Positions 15,878 through 24,050 of a DNA stretch of 38,087 nucleotides are shown piece by piece (the stretch's first letter is position 1; each line of letters starts with the position of its first letter). The stretch lies in assembly GCF_000961795.1 (NCBI RefSeq), contig NZ_LADU01000012.1, positions 1-38,087 of the forward strand, read 5' to 3'. Both the position numbers and the translations under genes were made by a program. This DNA is from Hyphomonas sp. BRH_c22. Its GTDB lineage: Bacteria > Pseudomonadota > Alphaproteobacteria > Caulobacterales > Hyphomonadaceae. The notes beneath the pieces are model-generated. The model did not search any database and was not told where the DNA came from. It saw nothing but the letters and a program-made list of their open reading frames with translations.

Positions 15878-17904
15878 CAAAAGGCGACCCTGATGCCGAC
15901 CCGGATGTTCTGGCCCGGAGCAGGGGCAACATCCTTCAGGACAGAGGTGGAATACCGCACTTCCTCGTCGGTCACGTTACGTGCCTCGATGAAAGCTTCC
16001 GTGCCATCGGCACCAAAGCCAAAGTCCGACAAGTCCACTTCGGCCCGCAGGTCGAGCGTGGTGTAGCCATCTGTCGGCAGCTGGCCGGCGCCAGGATCGT
16101 CCTGATCGCCCGCAAAGGTTATGGCCGTGCCGACTTCCCATGCGCCCCATTCCGCGCTGGCGCCTGCATTCAGGGTGACCGGCGGGATGAACGGGACATT
16201 GCCGCCTCCATCAAGGTCTGCGCGCACAAGATCCACGCTCGCATCGAAGGTCCAGTCAGCACTCAGCGGACCATCGCGGAACGTGTAATCGGCATAGATC
16301 TCGCCGCCAATGAAGCTGGCATCATCCTGGACGAAGGCAAAGACCGGCAGGCCGTCGGCTTCGCTGACCTCAACGCCATCTTCCACGATGAAACTGGGCG
16401 TCAGGAACGTGAAGTCGCTGAATTCGGTGACAAAGAGGTTGATGCCGATGCCGCCATTCTCCCCGCGCCAGCGGGCAGTGCCCTCAAGGTTCAGCCCGCT
16501 CTCTTTTCCAAGCTCCGCGTTGCCGACTTCGAACTGTTCGGAGGCGAGGTGCGGACCAAAGGCGAACAGCTCACTCTCATTGGGTGCACGCTCGGTGTAG
16601 GAAAGCTGGCCACCGAAAAAGACGCCGCTGTCAAAGTGCTGGTGCAGGCCAAAAGAACCGCTCAGGAGATCGAAGTCCACCGATCCGGATATGACATTGG
16701 CGAGTTCGACACTTTCGATGCGCAAACCGCCTTCGACACCAAATCCGTTATCCCATTCGCGGGTCTCGTAGAGGAAGGCACCGACACTTTTCGTTGTTGT
16801 GGGGGTAATAAACGCCTCATCCCCGAACGCCCGAAGTTCCTTGTCGAGATACTGCACGCCGAAGGCGCCCTCGAAGCTGCCAATGGCATGGCCGAATTCG
16901 ACGCGCCCTTCAACGCCATCGGATTCGTAGACGGTGCCAGGTTCGCCGGCCGCTTCAAATTCCGTATGGGTGTAATCGCCCACGGCGAACGTGCCGACAA
17001 TGTCGGTAAGGAGGCCGTTATTGACGGAGACCCCGCCGCGCAGATCGACGCGGGTCTGTTCCAGGTCGATGAAGGGCGATTCGTCAGCTTCGCCGGGCAG
17101 GCCATAGGTCGCGGTCTGCTGTCGTATGGCGGCCCCGAGGAAGGCCGATGCGCCGACCCAGCTGGCGCCGCCCGCCAGCGACTGCGTTTCAGCAAAGGAG
17201 TTTGGCAAGCTGTCCTGCGGGCCATCCTCGCCGTCTGCCGCGCGCCGCAAGGCCGACCTGGCGAAACCGGGTATGTCATAGTCGCCGAAATCGCGTTGCG
17301 ACCCGGTCAGGGTAAAGACGAATGGCCCCTTTGCCATTTGCGCTCGGCCCGCCAGTTCAGAACCCGCATTCACACTGTCATAAGCCCCGAACAGATCTGC
17401 CGAGACGGGGTCATCCGGAAGGTCTTCAACGATCAAGCCGTCAATCACGTTCACCACGCCGCCAATCGCCTGACCGCCATAGGCGAGCGCCGCCGATCCT
17501 CGCAGGATTTCAATCCGTTCGGCATCAATGCCATCGGCAGCAACCTGATGGTCCGGCGAGGCTGCCGAGGCATCAATCACACCGATGCCATTTGTCAAAA
17601 CCTGTACCCGTTCGGCGCCGAGCCCGCGCAAGACCGGACGGCTCGCTGCCTGGCCAAAAAAGGTGGTGGACACGCCGGGCTGGCGGTCGAGCGTGTCGCC
17701 GAGCGATCCGGCAAGTATTTCCAAGATCTCTTCACGCTCGATCACCGTAGCATTGCCGATGAGTTCATCTGCATTGCGATCCGGGCCAGGTGCGGTGACG
17801 ATGACGGTTGACGCTCTCAGTTCCTGGTCTTCGACTTGTTGCGCATGGGCCATTGTCGCCAGCAGGGGAGCGCTGGCGACCGCCAGGAGGAGGAAACGCG
17901 GCAT
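15877..17904 (-). CDS. TonB-dependent receptor, probable zinc uptake
   Basis: The protein is 675 aa from the ATG at 17904, preceded by AAGGAT. The signal peptide is MPRFLLLAVASAPLLATMAH, ending AQQ. The plug domain (about 30-150) has STVIVTAP, a TonB-box-like segment, then LGDTLDRQPGVSTTFFGQAA, SRPVLRGLGAERVQVLTNG and IEILRGSAALAYGGQAIGG. The beta-barrel ends in the aromatic signature VGIRVAF. The plug resembles ZnuD-type receptors (SRPVIRGL, GSSALLYG). No His-rich loop is visible, so zinc is inferred mainly from the promoter box and the MerC partner. It is the first gene of a two-gene operon. Confidence 0.9.
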   Translation of the reverse strand: MPRFLLLAVASAPLLATMAHAQQVEDQELRASTVIVTAPGPDRNADELIGNATVIEREEILEILAGSLGDTLDRQPGVSTTFFGQAASRPVLRGLGAERVQVLTNGIGVIDASAASPDHQVAADGIDAERIEILRGSAALAYGGQAIGGVVNVIDGLIVEDLPDDPVSADLFGAYDSVNAGSELAGRAQMAKGPFVFTLTGSQRDFGDYDIPGFARSALRRAADGEDGPQDSLPNSFAETQSLAGGASWVGASAFLGAAIRQQTATYGLPGEADESPFIDLEQTRVDLRGGVSVNNGLLTDIVGTFAVGDYTHTEFEAAGEPGTVYESDGVEGRVEFGHAIGSFEGAFGVQYLDKELRAFGDEAFITPTTTKSVGAFLYETREWDNGFGVEGGLRIESVELANVISGSVDFDLLSGSFGLHQHFDSGVFFGGQLSYTERAPNESELFAFGPHLASEQFEVGNAELGKESGLNLEGTARWRGENGGIGINLFVTEFSDFTFLTPSFIVEDGVEVSEADGLPVFAFVQDDASFIGGEIYADYTFRDGPLSADWTFDASVDLVRADLDGGGNVPFIPPVTLNAGASAEWGAWEVGTAITFAGDQDDPGAGQLPTDGYTTLDLRAEVDLSDFGFGADGTEAFIEARNVTDEEVRYSTSVLKDVAPAPGQNIRVGIRVAF

Positions 17905-17923
17905 AAGATGGGATCCTTCAGTT

Positions 17924-17940
17924 ACGTTACGATATAACAT
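17924..17940. promoter_or_regulatory. Zur-like operator upstream of the TonB receptor gene
   Basis: On the minus strand ATGTTATATCGTAACGT is an imperfect palindrome with ATGTTA and TAAC-T arms. It resembles the alphaproteobacterial Zur box with its GTTATA-type half-sites. It lies 20 bases before the receptor start and overlaps AT-rich sequence that could be the -10. It would repress the operon when zinc is plentiful. A Fur-family relative other than Zur is possible. Confidence 0.5.
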
Positions 17941-18160
17941 CTGATTAGAAAAGTTGAGGCGCGTTGGCAAGCGGTTTTCACGGGCCGCATAGTCTGGTGT
18001 CCTTCGCGTTGCCTCCCGGCCACACGATCCTCACGGTGATGGCAGCGTGCCCCGAAAATGGCCGCGACGCGGACGCAACGGAAGGGTTGAGACGCTATTT
18101 CATCGTCACAGCAGGTCGCTATGGTAACCGCGTGAGCAAAGTTGAAGCGGAGAGACCCAT

Positions 18161-18949
18161 ATGGAACAGGCTAAAGACTTTCTGCAAGAGAGCCTGGCAC
18201 TTCATGGCCTTCTGTCCGAGCGGCCGGATTCGGACTTTGAGCTGATTACCCAGTTCAAGGCGTGGACCATAAATGATGTGCTGAGGCACCTTCACTATTG
18301 GAACTGGATGGCGTGGCTGCAGCTGAATGACGAAGGGCTGCTTATTGCCCAGATGAGCGCGATCGCCCGCGCGGGCGGCATGCAGCCGGTCGAGCGCGCA
18401 CATGTCGAAGGCGCCGGTGGACAGGCGCTGCTGGCCTTGTGGAAGACGCAGGCCGAAGCGACGGCGCAGGCCTTCAGTACCGCCGACCCGAAAGCGCGCC
18501 TGAAATGGGCAGGGCCTGACATGAGTGCGCGCTCGTCCATTACGGCGCGCCTGATGGAGACATGGGCGCACGGGCAGGAGATCTACGACCGGCTTGGAGC
18601 GACACGCGTGGAGACAGACCGGATCCGCAACATAGTCGTGCTGGGAATAAACACGTTTGGCTGGACGTTCCGCAATCGAAAGCTGGACGTGCCCGCCACG
18701 ATGCCTTTTGTTCGCCTGATCGCGCCTTCGGGCGATGTCTGGGCCTATGGGGATGAAAGTACGGCAGAGCGCATAGAGGGCAGGGCAGATGAGTTTTGCC
18801 AGGTCGTGACCCAGACACGCAATATTGACGACACACAGCTCCAGGTTCAGGGCCAGACGGCGGAAACCTGGATGGCCTATGCGCAATGCTTCGCCGGGAA
18901 TCCGGAAACGCCTCCGGAAGCTGGCGCGCGGACAAAGCATTCGTCCTAG
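18161..18949 (+). CDS. TIGR03084-type DinB-fold metal-binding protein
   Basis: This 262-aa protein has the mycothiol/maleylpyruvate-isomerase-type N-terminal helical bundle: VLRHLHYWNWMAW near 40-53 and RLMETWAHGQEIYDRLG near 130-146, with His residues suited to a metal site. The C-terminal part (about 180-245: RLIAPSGDVWAYGD, ERIEGRADEFCQVVTQTRNI, and METWMAYAQ-like ending) matches the TIGR03084 pattern. The biochemical role is unknown. AGCGGAG precedes the ATG. It is followed 76 bases later by a crotonase gene on the same strand, and proteins of this family often sit with acyl-CoA genes. Confidence 0.75.
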   Translation: MEQAKDFLQESLALHGLLSERPDSDFELITQFKAWTINDVLRHLHYWNWMAWLQLNDEGLLIAQMSAIARAGGMQPVERAHVEGAGGQALLALWKTQAEATAQAFSTADPKARLKWAGPDMSARSSITARLMETWAHGQEIYDRLGATRVETDRIRNIVVLGINTFGWTFRNRKLDVPATMPFVRLIAPSGDVWAYGDESTAERIEGRADEFCQVVTQTRNIDDTQLQVQGQTAETWMAYAQCFAGNPETPPEAGARTKHSS

Positions 18950-19025
18950 GGGCAGGGGGAGTGGACAAACCCGCCTGCGCCTGACAGCAGAGTAGGCAAA
19001 TTCAAACTTTCAGGGACAAAGAACC

Positions 19026-19823
19026 ATGTCGATCCTCCTTCTCGAAAAGCGCGGCCCCATTGCAGTGATGACGCTGAACCGGCCGGACATGATGAATGCG
19101 CTTGGCCAGGAGGGCGACGGCCCGGCAGTCGCGAAGGTCTGCGCCGAAGTGGTGGCCGACAAGTCGATCCGCTGTGCTGTCCTGACGGGCTCCGGCCGTG
19201 CCTTTTCGGCAGGTGGGGACGTGAAGGCGATGAAGGAACGGTCCGGCGCCTTTGGCGGCAAGCCGTATGACGTGCGCGGTGGGTATCGCGACAATATTCA
19301 TGTGATCGTGCGGTCGCTCTACAATCTCGAAGTCCCGCTGATTTCCGCAATCAATGGCCCGGCCATTGGCCTCGGTTGCGACGTGGCCTGCATGGCAGAC
19401 ATCCGGCTTGCAGCCGACCATGCCAAGCTGGGCGTCACGTTCCTCAAGTTGGGACTCATTCCGGGCGATGGCGGAGCCTGGCTGTTGCCGCGCCTGATCG
19501 GGTCGTCGCGTGCGGCGCAGTTGCTGTTCACCGGCGACGTGATCGACGCGGCGACCGCCAAGGAATGGGGCCTCGTGTCCGAGATCTATCCGGCAGACCA
19601 GCTGATGGATGAAGCCATGAAACTGGCCGAGCGGATCGCTGGCCAACCGCCGCAGGCGCTGCGTCTTGCCAAGACATTGATGCGTCAGGCCAATACGGCC
19701 TCGTATGACACGATCATGGAAATGTCGGCCGCCGCTCAGGCACTGATGCACGAAACCGAAGACCACATGGAGGGGGTCAACGCGATCCTGGAGAAGCGGA
19801 AACCCGAATTCAAGGGCCGCTAG
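19026..19823 (+). CDS. Crotonase (enoyl-CoA hydratase/isomerase) family protein with replaced catalytic Glu
   Basis: The protein is 265 aa, with oxyanion-hole segments GRAFSAGGDVK (58-68) and INGPAIGLGCDVA (109-121). In classic enoyl-CoA hydratase two Glu do the chemistry. Here the first is D119 and the second position reads F139 (AKLGVTFLKLG in place of FGQPEIKLG). The following PGDGGAWLLPRLIG carries D148, resembling PaaG-like isomerases, which use an Asp. It is therefore likely an isomerase or another crotonase reaction, not a standard hydratase. AGGGAC precedes the ATG. Its stop shares CTAG with the convergent mmsB-type gene. Confidence 0.88.
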   Translation: MSILLLEKRGPIAVMTLNRPDMMNALGQEGDGPAVAKVCAEVVADKSIRCAVLTGSGRAFSAGGDVKAMKERSGAFGGKPYDVRGGYRDNIHVIVRSLYNLEVPLISAINGPAIGLGCDVACMADIRLAADHAKLGVTFLKLGLIPGDGGAWLLPRLIGSSRAAQLLFTGDVIDAATAKEWGLVSEIYPADQLMDEAMKLAERIAGQPPQALRLAKTLMRQANTASYDTIMEMSAAAQALMHETEDHMEGVNAILEKRKPEFKGR

Positions 19824-20710
19824 ATTTCGCCGCGCACATCCTTGATGACGCCGGAAAAGTCGAGGCCGCCAAAGCCTTTCTCATCGAGCTTGCCATAGAT
19901 CGCCTCGGCCATCTCGCCGAGGCGAATGTCGGCGCCTGACGCTTTTGCTGCTTCAGCAGCGAGATGCAGGTCTTTCAGCATCATCGCGACAGCGAAACCA
20001 GGCTGGTAGTCGCGATTGGCCGGGGATGCGGGCACGGGGCCGGGGACCGGGCAATAGGACGTCATTGACCAGCATTGCCCCGAGGCCGTTGAGGAAATGT
20101 CGAAGAAGGTCTGCGCGTCGAGACCGAGCTTTTCGGCAAGGTTGAAGGCCTCCGAGGTCGCGATCATCGAAATGCCGAGCAGCATGTTGTTGGCGATCTT
20201 GGCAGCCTGGCCATTGCCGCTGCCGCCGGCGTGGAAGATGTTCTTGCCCATTTTCTCGAGGAGCGGTCTGGCGCGCGCAAAACTGTCCTCTGGTCCGCCG
20301 CACATGAAAGTGAGCGTTCCAGCCTCGGCGCCCGCGGTGCCGCCCGAGACGGGCGCGTCGACCATCGTGAAACCTGCCGCTTCAGCCTGTCTCGACGCTT
20401 CGCGCGCATCTTCGACTGCGATGGTGGAGCAATCGAGGAAAAGCGTGCCCTTTGGCGCATTCGCGGCGACGCTGTCCGACCCGAAATAGACACTGAGGAC
20501 ATGCTTGCCCGCGGGGAGCATGGACACCACGATCTCTGCATCGCGCACCGCGTCAGCGACGCATGCCGCGCCTATGGCGCCAGAGGATTCTGCTTTGGCG
20601 ATGGCATCCTTGTTGAGGTCGAAGGCGCGGACCTGATGGCCTGCCTTCGCGAGATTGGCGCACATGCCCGCGCCCATGTTTCCGAGACCGATGAAGGCGA
20701 TACGTGTCAT
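19820..20710 (-). CDS. mmsB: 3-hydroxyisobutyrate dehydrogenase
   Basis: The protein is 296 aa, the family length. FIGLGNMGAGM (6-16) is the NAD-binding loop and the 3-hydroxyacid dehydrogenase signature follows. DAPVSGGTAGAEAGTL (118-132) is the substrate loop, and GNGQAAKIANNMLLG holds catalytic K171 and N175. It oxidises 3-hydroxyisobutyrate to methylmalonate semialdehyde in valine breakdown; the next enzyme, mmsA, lies about 2 kb upstream on the same strand. Only 9 bases separate it from the second crotonase gene, so they share an operon. Confidence 0.93.
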   Translation of the reverse strand: MTRIAFIGLGNMGAGMCANLAKAGHQVRAFDLNKDAIAKAESSGAIGAACVADAVRDAEIVVSMLPAGKHVLSVYFGSDSVAANAPKGTLFLDCSTIAVEDAREASRQAEAAGFTMVDAPVSGGTAGAEAGTLTFMCGGPEDSFARARPLLEKMGKNIFHAGGSGNGQAAKIANNMLLGISMIATSEAFNLAEKLGLDAQTFFDISSTASGQCWSMTSYCPVPGPVPASPANRDYQPGFAVAMMLKDLHLAAEAAKASGADIRLGEMAEAIYGKLDEKGFGGLDFSGVIKDVRGEI

Positions 20711-20719
20711 GTGTGGCTC

Positions 20720-21496
20720 CTAGTGGTCTTTGAATTCAGGTGCGCGCTTTTCGGTGAAGGCCGTCATGCCTTCCTTCTGGTCCTTTGTTCCGAACAGACC
20801 CTGGAACAGGCGGCGTTCGAAGCGGACGCCTTCAGTCGTGGGCAGCTCCAGCGCGCGGCCGACCATTTCCTTGGCAGCCATGAGGGATGGCAGGGAGTAA
20901 GAGGCGATTTCATTCGCGGCCTTCATGGCCTCGTCCATCAGTGAATCATGTGGAACGACACGGGAGACGAGCCCGATGCGATCAGCCTCGGCGGCGTCGA
21001 TCATGCGGCCGGTGAGGACCATGTCCATGGCCTTGGCCTTGCCGACGGCCTTGGTGAGGCGGATGGAACCGCCCATGCCGGGGGTGACGCCAAGCTTGAT
21101 CTCGGGCTGGCCGAACTTGGCCTTGTCGGAGGCAATGATCAGGTCGCACATCATGGCGAGCTCGCAGCCGCCGCCGAGGGCAAACCCGTTGACCGCCGCA
21201 ATGATCGGCTTGCGCGATGCGGCAAACCTGTCCCAGCCGGCGAAATAGTCCTGCACATACATGTCCGAGAAGCCTTGCGGCTGCATCTCCTTGATGTCGG
21301 CGCCAGCGGCGAAGGCCCGGCCCTCGCCTGTCAGCACCGTTACGGCGACGTCAGGATGCCGGTCGAGCTCGGCAAACAGGGCCGCGATCTCGGCCATGGT
21401 CTCGGCATTGAGGGCATTGAGGCTGTCCGGCCGGTTCAGGGTGACGAGGGCGACCCGGCCGGTATGTTCGAAAGTGATCGTGTTGAAGTTTGCCAT
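20720..21496 (-). CDS. Enoyl-CoA hydratase
   Basis: The protein is 258 aa from the ATG at 21496, which begins the family's usual MANFNTITFEHTGRVALVTL; upstream frame is antisense to the next gene. Both catalytic Glu are present: E112 (ALGGGCELAMM) and E132 (FGQPEIKLG). Oxyanion residues lie in GRAFAAGADIKEM (59-71). It hydrates short enoyl-CoA and could act on methacrylyl-CoA in valine breakdown given the mmsB neighbour. The gene has a promoter at 21555-21583 and a palindrome in its leader. Confidence 0.93.
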   Translation of the reverse strand: MANFNTITFEHTGRVALVTLNRPDSLNALNAETMAEIAALFAELDRHPDVAVTVLTGEGRAFAAGADIKEMQPQGFSDMYVQDYFAGWDRFAASRKPIIAAVNGFALGGGCELAMMCDLIIASDKAKFGQPEIKLGVTPGMGGSIRLTKAVGKAKAMDMVLTGRMIDAAEADRIGLVSRVVPHDSLMDEAMKAANEIASYSLPSLMAAKEMVGRALELPTTEGVRFERRLFQGLFGTKDQKEGMTAFTEKRAPEFKDH

Positions 21497-21519
21497 GTCC
21501 GTTTCCAAATGAAAGTTTG

Positions 21520-21541
21520 CTTCAGCGCATATGCGCTGAAG
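21520..21541. promoter_or_regulatory. 22-bp perfect palindrome in the enoyl-CoA hydratase leader
   Basis: Two 11-base arms (CTTCAGCGCAT and its complement) meet with no spacer, ending 24 bases before the start codon. It lies about 14-35 bases downstream of the -10 at 21555-21560, near the expected transcript start. It is likely an operator for a dimeric repressor; a leader hairpin is the alternative. Confidence 0.55.
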
Positions 21542-21554
21542 GGTAGGCTGACGG

Positions 21555-21583
21555 CTTATCAGCGGCCAGTGTATTACGTTCAA
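21555..21583 (-). promoter_or_regulatory. Promoter of the enoyl-CoA hydratase / mmsB operon
   Basis: TTGAAC (21583-21578) and GATAAG (21560-21555) are separated by 17 bases on the minus strand, a good sigma-70-like match. It overlaps the last codons of the membrane protein gene. Confidence 0.5.
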
Positions 21584-21587
21584 GCGA

Positions 21588-22361
21588 TCACATCGGCCCC
21601 GGCGGTGGCGGCGGGAAGGCGAGCCCATCCGTTCCGGCGACGATGCTGCCCGCTGTAGCTGACTCGTAGATTGCCGCTCCCACGGGCGAAAAGGCGAGCA
21701 CGCGCGCCAGCACCATGACCGCGATGAGCACGCCCGTGCCCCAGAGCCAGGCCGGGTGCGGCCGGCCGTGGACGCGCCAGTCGCGCAGCATGCCGATGGC
21801 CGGGACGAGGAGCGCGACCAGGCCCGCAGTTTCGAAGGCATAAGGCGTCAGCAAAGGCATCGGAATGAGGCGGCCGAAGCCCGGCCCCATGAGCATGACG
21901 AAAGCACCGACCTGCAGGCGCGCATGCCAATCCGTCTGCTGGCGCAGGGCAATGGCCGCGATGAGCAGGCCGGCGAAACCCAGCAGCGTCATGGGGTTTG
22001 CGATCAGGAAATGCTGGGGCTGGAAGAAGAAGGGGGTGCGCCCGGTCTGCGTTGCCGCCAAGGTCACAAGCGTTCCGAAGACAATCATGGTGATTGCCCA
22101 GACGAGCGCGAGCTTTCCGAGCTGGCGATGCATTGCGATGTTGCCGCCGGTGGCGAGCCAGGACTGGGCCAGCACGATGCCGACCCAGCCCATGAAGACG
22201 ACGGCATGAAGGTGCACGATCAGCGGTGCGTTGAAGCTGGACCTGCCGAGTGCCAGCTGGACCACAAAGCCCGACACGAGCACGAAGGCCATGGCGGTGA
22301 AACATGCCCGGAAGAACTGGCGGTCGCTGGCGGCAGGATGTGCGAGTATGGTAGACGTCAT
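21588..22361 (-). CDS. Seven-TM membrane protein of unknown function
   Basis: The protein is 257 aa from the ATG at 22361. Seven hydrophobic segments can be seen, roughly at 17-38, 46-72, 85-105, 122-141, 149-168, 175-194 and 206-228. Helix two holds the His pair VHLHAVVFMGW, and a further His stands in QPQHFL, which might bind haem or metal. The C-terminus is a short Pro-rich tail. I do not recognise the family with certainty. It lies between the mmsA gene and the hydratase gene, on the same strand and 81 bases after mmsA. Confidence 0.75.
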   Translation of the reverse strand: MTSTILAHPAASDRQFFRACFTAMAFVLVSGFVVQLALGRSSFNAPLIVHLHAVVFMGWVGIVLAQSWLATGGNIAMHRQLGKLALVWAITMIVFGTLVTLAATQTGRTPFFFQPQHFLIANPMTLLGFAGLLIAAIALRQQTDWHARLQVGAFVMLMGPGFGRLIPMPLLTPYAFETAGLVALLVPAIGMLRDWRVHGRPHPAWLWGTGVLIAVMVLARVLAFSPVGAAIYESATAGSIVAGTDGLAFPPPPPGPM

Positions 22362-22442
22362 CAATCCCTCCCCGATTTCGATGTCTAAACCTGAGCAAAA
22401 TACCTGACCTCTGAATTCCGGACAAGCCGCCGCGCGGCAGGC

Positions 22443-23942
22443 CTATCCCATAGTCGGAATGATGAAGGCCTGGTCGCCGATTTCGTCGCCTTCGGGCCAG
22501 CGCTGGGTGACCGTCTTGATCTTCGTCCAGAAGCGAACGCCTTCAGGGCCATGCTGGTTGGTGTCGCCGAAGGCCGAGCGCTTCCAGCCTCCGAATGTAT
22601 GATACGACACCGGCACAGGGATCGGCACGTTGACGCCGACCATACCGACATTGACCTGCGCGGCAAACTCGCGCGCGGCCCGGCCGTTGGACGTGAAGAT
22701 GGCGCACCCATTGCCATACTGGTGGTCGGAGGCGAGCGCAGCAGCCTCTTTCAGCGTTTCAGCACGAACCACCTGCAGGACGGGACCGAAGATCTCTTCC
22801 TTGTAGGATTGCATGTGCGGTTTCACATTGTCGAACAGGGACGGGCCGATGAAGAAGCCATTCTCGTGGCCCTGCAGCGTGTGGCCGCGGCCATCCATCA
22901 ACAGGTCGGCGCCTTCATCGACGCCCATCTGGATATAGGACTCGACCTTGGCCTTGTGGGCGGCTGAGACGACGGGGCCGTAATGGGCATCCGTGTCAGT
23001 CGAGATGCCGACCTTGAGTGTGCGGGCGGCGTCCAGCATGCGTTCAACGAACTCGTCACCGGTCTTTTTGCCGACCGTGACAGCGACGGGCAGGGCCATG
23101 CAGCGCTCGCCGGCTGAGCCATAGGCGGCGCCGACAATATCCTTCACGGCCTGCTCCATATTACAGTCCGGCATGATGATGCCGTGGTTCTTCGCGCCGC
23201 CCATGGCCTGGACGCGTTTGCCGTGGCTGGTGCCGAGGCTGTAGACGTATTGGGCAATGTCGGAGGAACCGACAAAGCTGACGGCCTTGATGTCAGGATG
23301 GGTCAGGATCGCATCGACCGAGACCTTGTCACCATGCACGCAGTTGAGGACGCCAGCGGGCGCGCCGGCTTCGAGCATCAGTTCGGCGAGGCGGAGCGGG
23401 ACCGAGGGGTCTTTCTCGCTCGGCTTGAGGATGAATGTGTTGCCGCAGGCAATGGCGACAGCCGACATCCAGCAGGGGATCATGGCGGGGAAGTTGAACG
23501 GCGTGATGCCCGCCACGACGCCGAGCGGCTGGCGCATGGAATAGACGTCGATTCCGGGGCCTGCGCCTTCGGTATATTCGCCCTTTTGCAGGTGGGGGAT
23601 GCCGCAGGCGAATTCGACCACGTCTATACCGCGCTGAACGTCGCCCTTTGAATCGGCGACGACCTTGCCGTGTTCGGATGAGAGCAGTTCAGCGAGTTCG
23701 TTGATGTTCGCTTCCAGAAGGCGCTTGAACTCGAACATGACACGGGCGCGGCGCTGCGGATTGGTCGTGGACCAGCCGAGGAAAGCGGCCCTGGCGCTGT
23801 CAACGGCCGCACCGAGTTCGGCCTCGGTTGCAAGCTGGACCCGCGCCTGAACCTCACCCGTGTTCGGATTGTAGATGTCGCCGAAGCGGCCGGACGTGCC
23901 GACGACTTGCTTGCCATTGATGAAGTGATGAACGTCGCGCAT
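22443..23942 (-). CDS. mmsA: CoA-acylating methylmalonate-semialdehyde dehydrogenase
   Basis: The protein is 499 aa, the family length. Catalytic Cys is C281 in SAGERCMALPVAV. The NAD-binding GITPFNFPAMIPCW (145-158) and FILKPSEKDPS are clear. The usual aldehyde-dehydrogenase catalytic Glu region reads GGAKNHGIIMPD (248-259), as in CoA-dependent MmsA. It converts methylmalonate semialdehyde to propionyl-CoA at the end of valine breakdown and in inositol catabolism. With mmsB nearby, valine is the better fit. It is divergent from a LysR-type regulator gene. Confidence 0.96.
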   Translation of the reverse strand: MRDVHHFINGKQVVGTSGRFGDIYNPNTGEVQARVQLATEAELGAAVDSARAAFLGWSTTNPQRRARVMFEFKRLLEANINELAELLSSEHGKVVADSKGDVQRGIDVVEFACGIPHLQKGEYTEGAGPGIDVYSMRQPLGVVAGITPFNFPAMIPCWMSAVAIACGNTFILKPSEKDPSVPLRLAELMLEAGAPAGVLNCVHGDKVSVDAILTHPDIKAVSFVGSSDIAQYVYSLGTSHGKRVQAMGGAKNHGIIMPDCNMEQAVKDIVGAAYGSAGERCMALPVAVTVGKKTGDEFVERMLDAARTLKVGISTDTDAHYGPVVSAAHKAKVESYIQMGVDEGADLLMDGRGHTLQGHENGFFIGPSLFDNVKPHMQSYKEEIFGPVLQVVRAETLKEAAALASDHQYGNGCAIFTSNGRAAREFAAQVNVGMVGVNVPIPVPVSYHTFGGWKRSAFGDTNQHGPEGVRFWTKIKTVTQRWPEGDEIGDQAFIIPTMG

Positions 23943-23983
23943 GGGCTGTGATCCCTTTGATTGCCATTTGCCCCTTACTTACG

Positions 23984-24001
23984 ACCAGTGTTTCTTCTGG
24001 T
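23984..24001. promoter_or_regulatory. Possible LysR operator between mmsA and its divergent regulator
   Basis: ACCAG (23984-23988) and CTGGT (23997-24001) form an inverted repeat with an 8-base spacer in the 108-base divergent region. A short interrupted palindrome is usual for LysR sites, which favour a T-N11-A core. Only five bases per arm match. Confidence 0.35.
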
Positions 24002-24050
24002 AAATGAAGATAAATGCAGCTTATACCTGTGTTTTTGCAGGTTGACTGGA

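Noticed and set aside
16549..17811. 420-codon plus-strand open frame
   Set aside because: Antisense to the TonB receptor gene, with no protein-family pattern.
21497..21841. N-terminal extension of the enoyl-CoA hydratase frame
   Set aside because: It is Arg/Ser-rich shadow of the membrane protein gene; the family start is at 21496.
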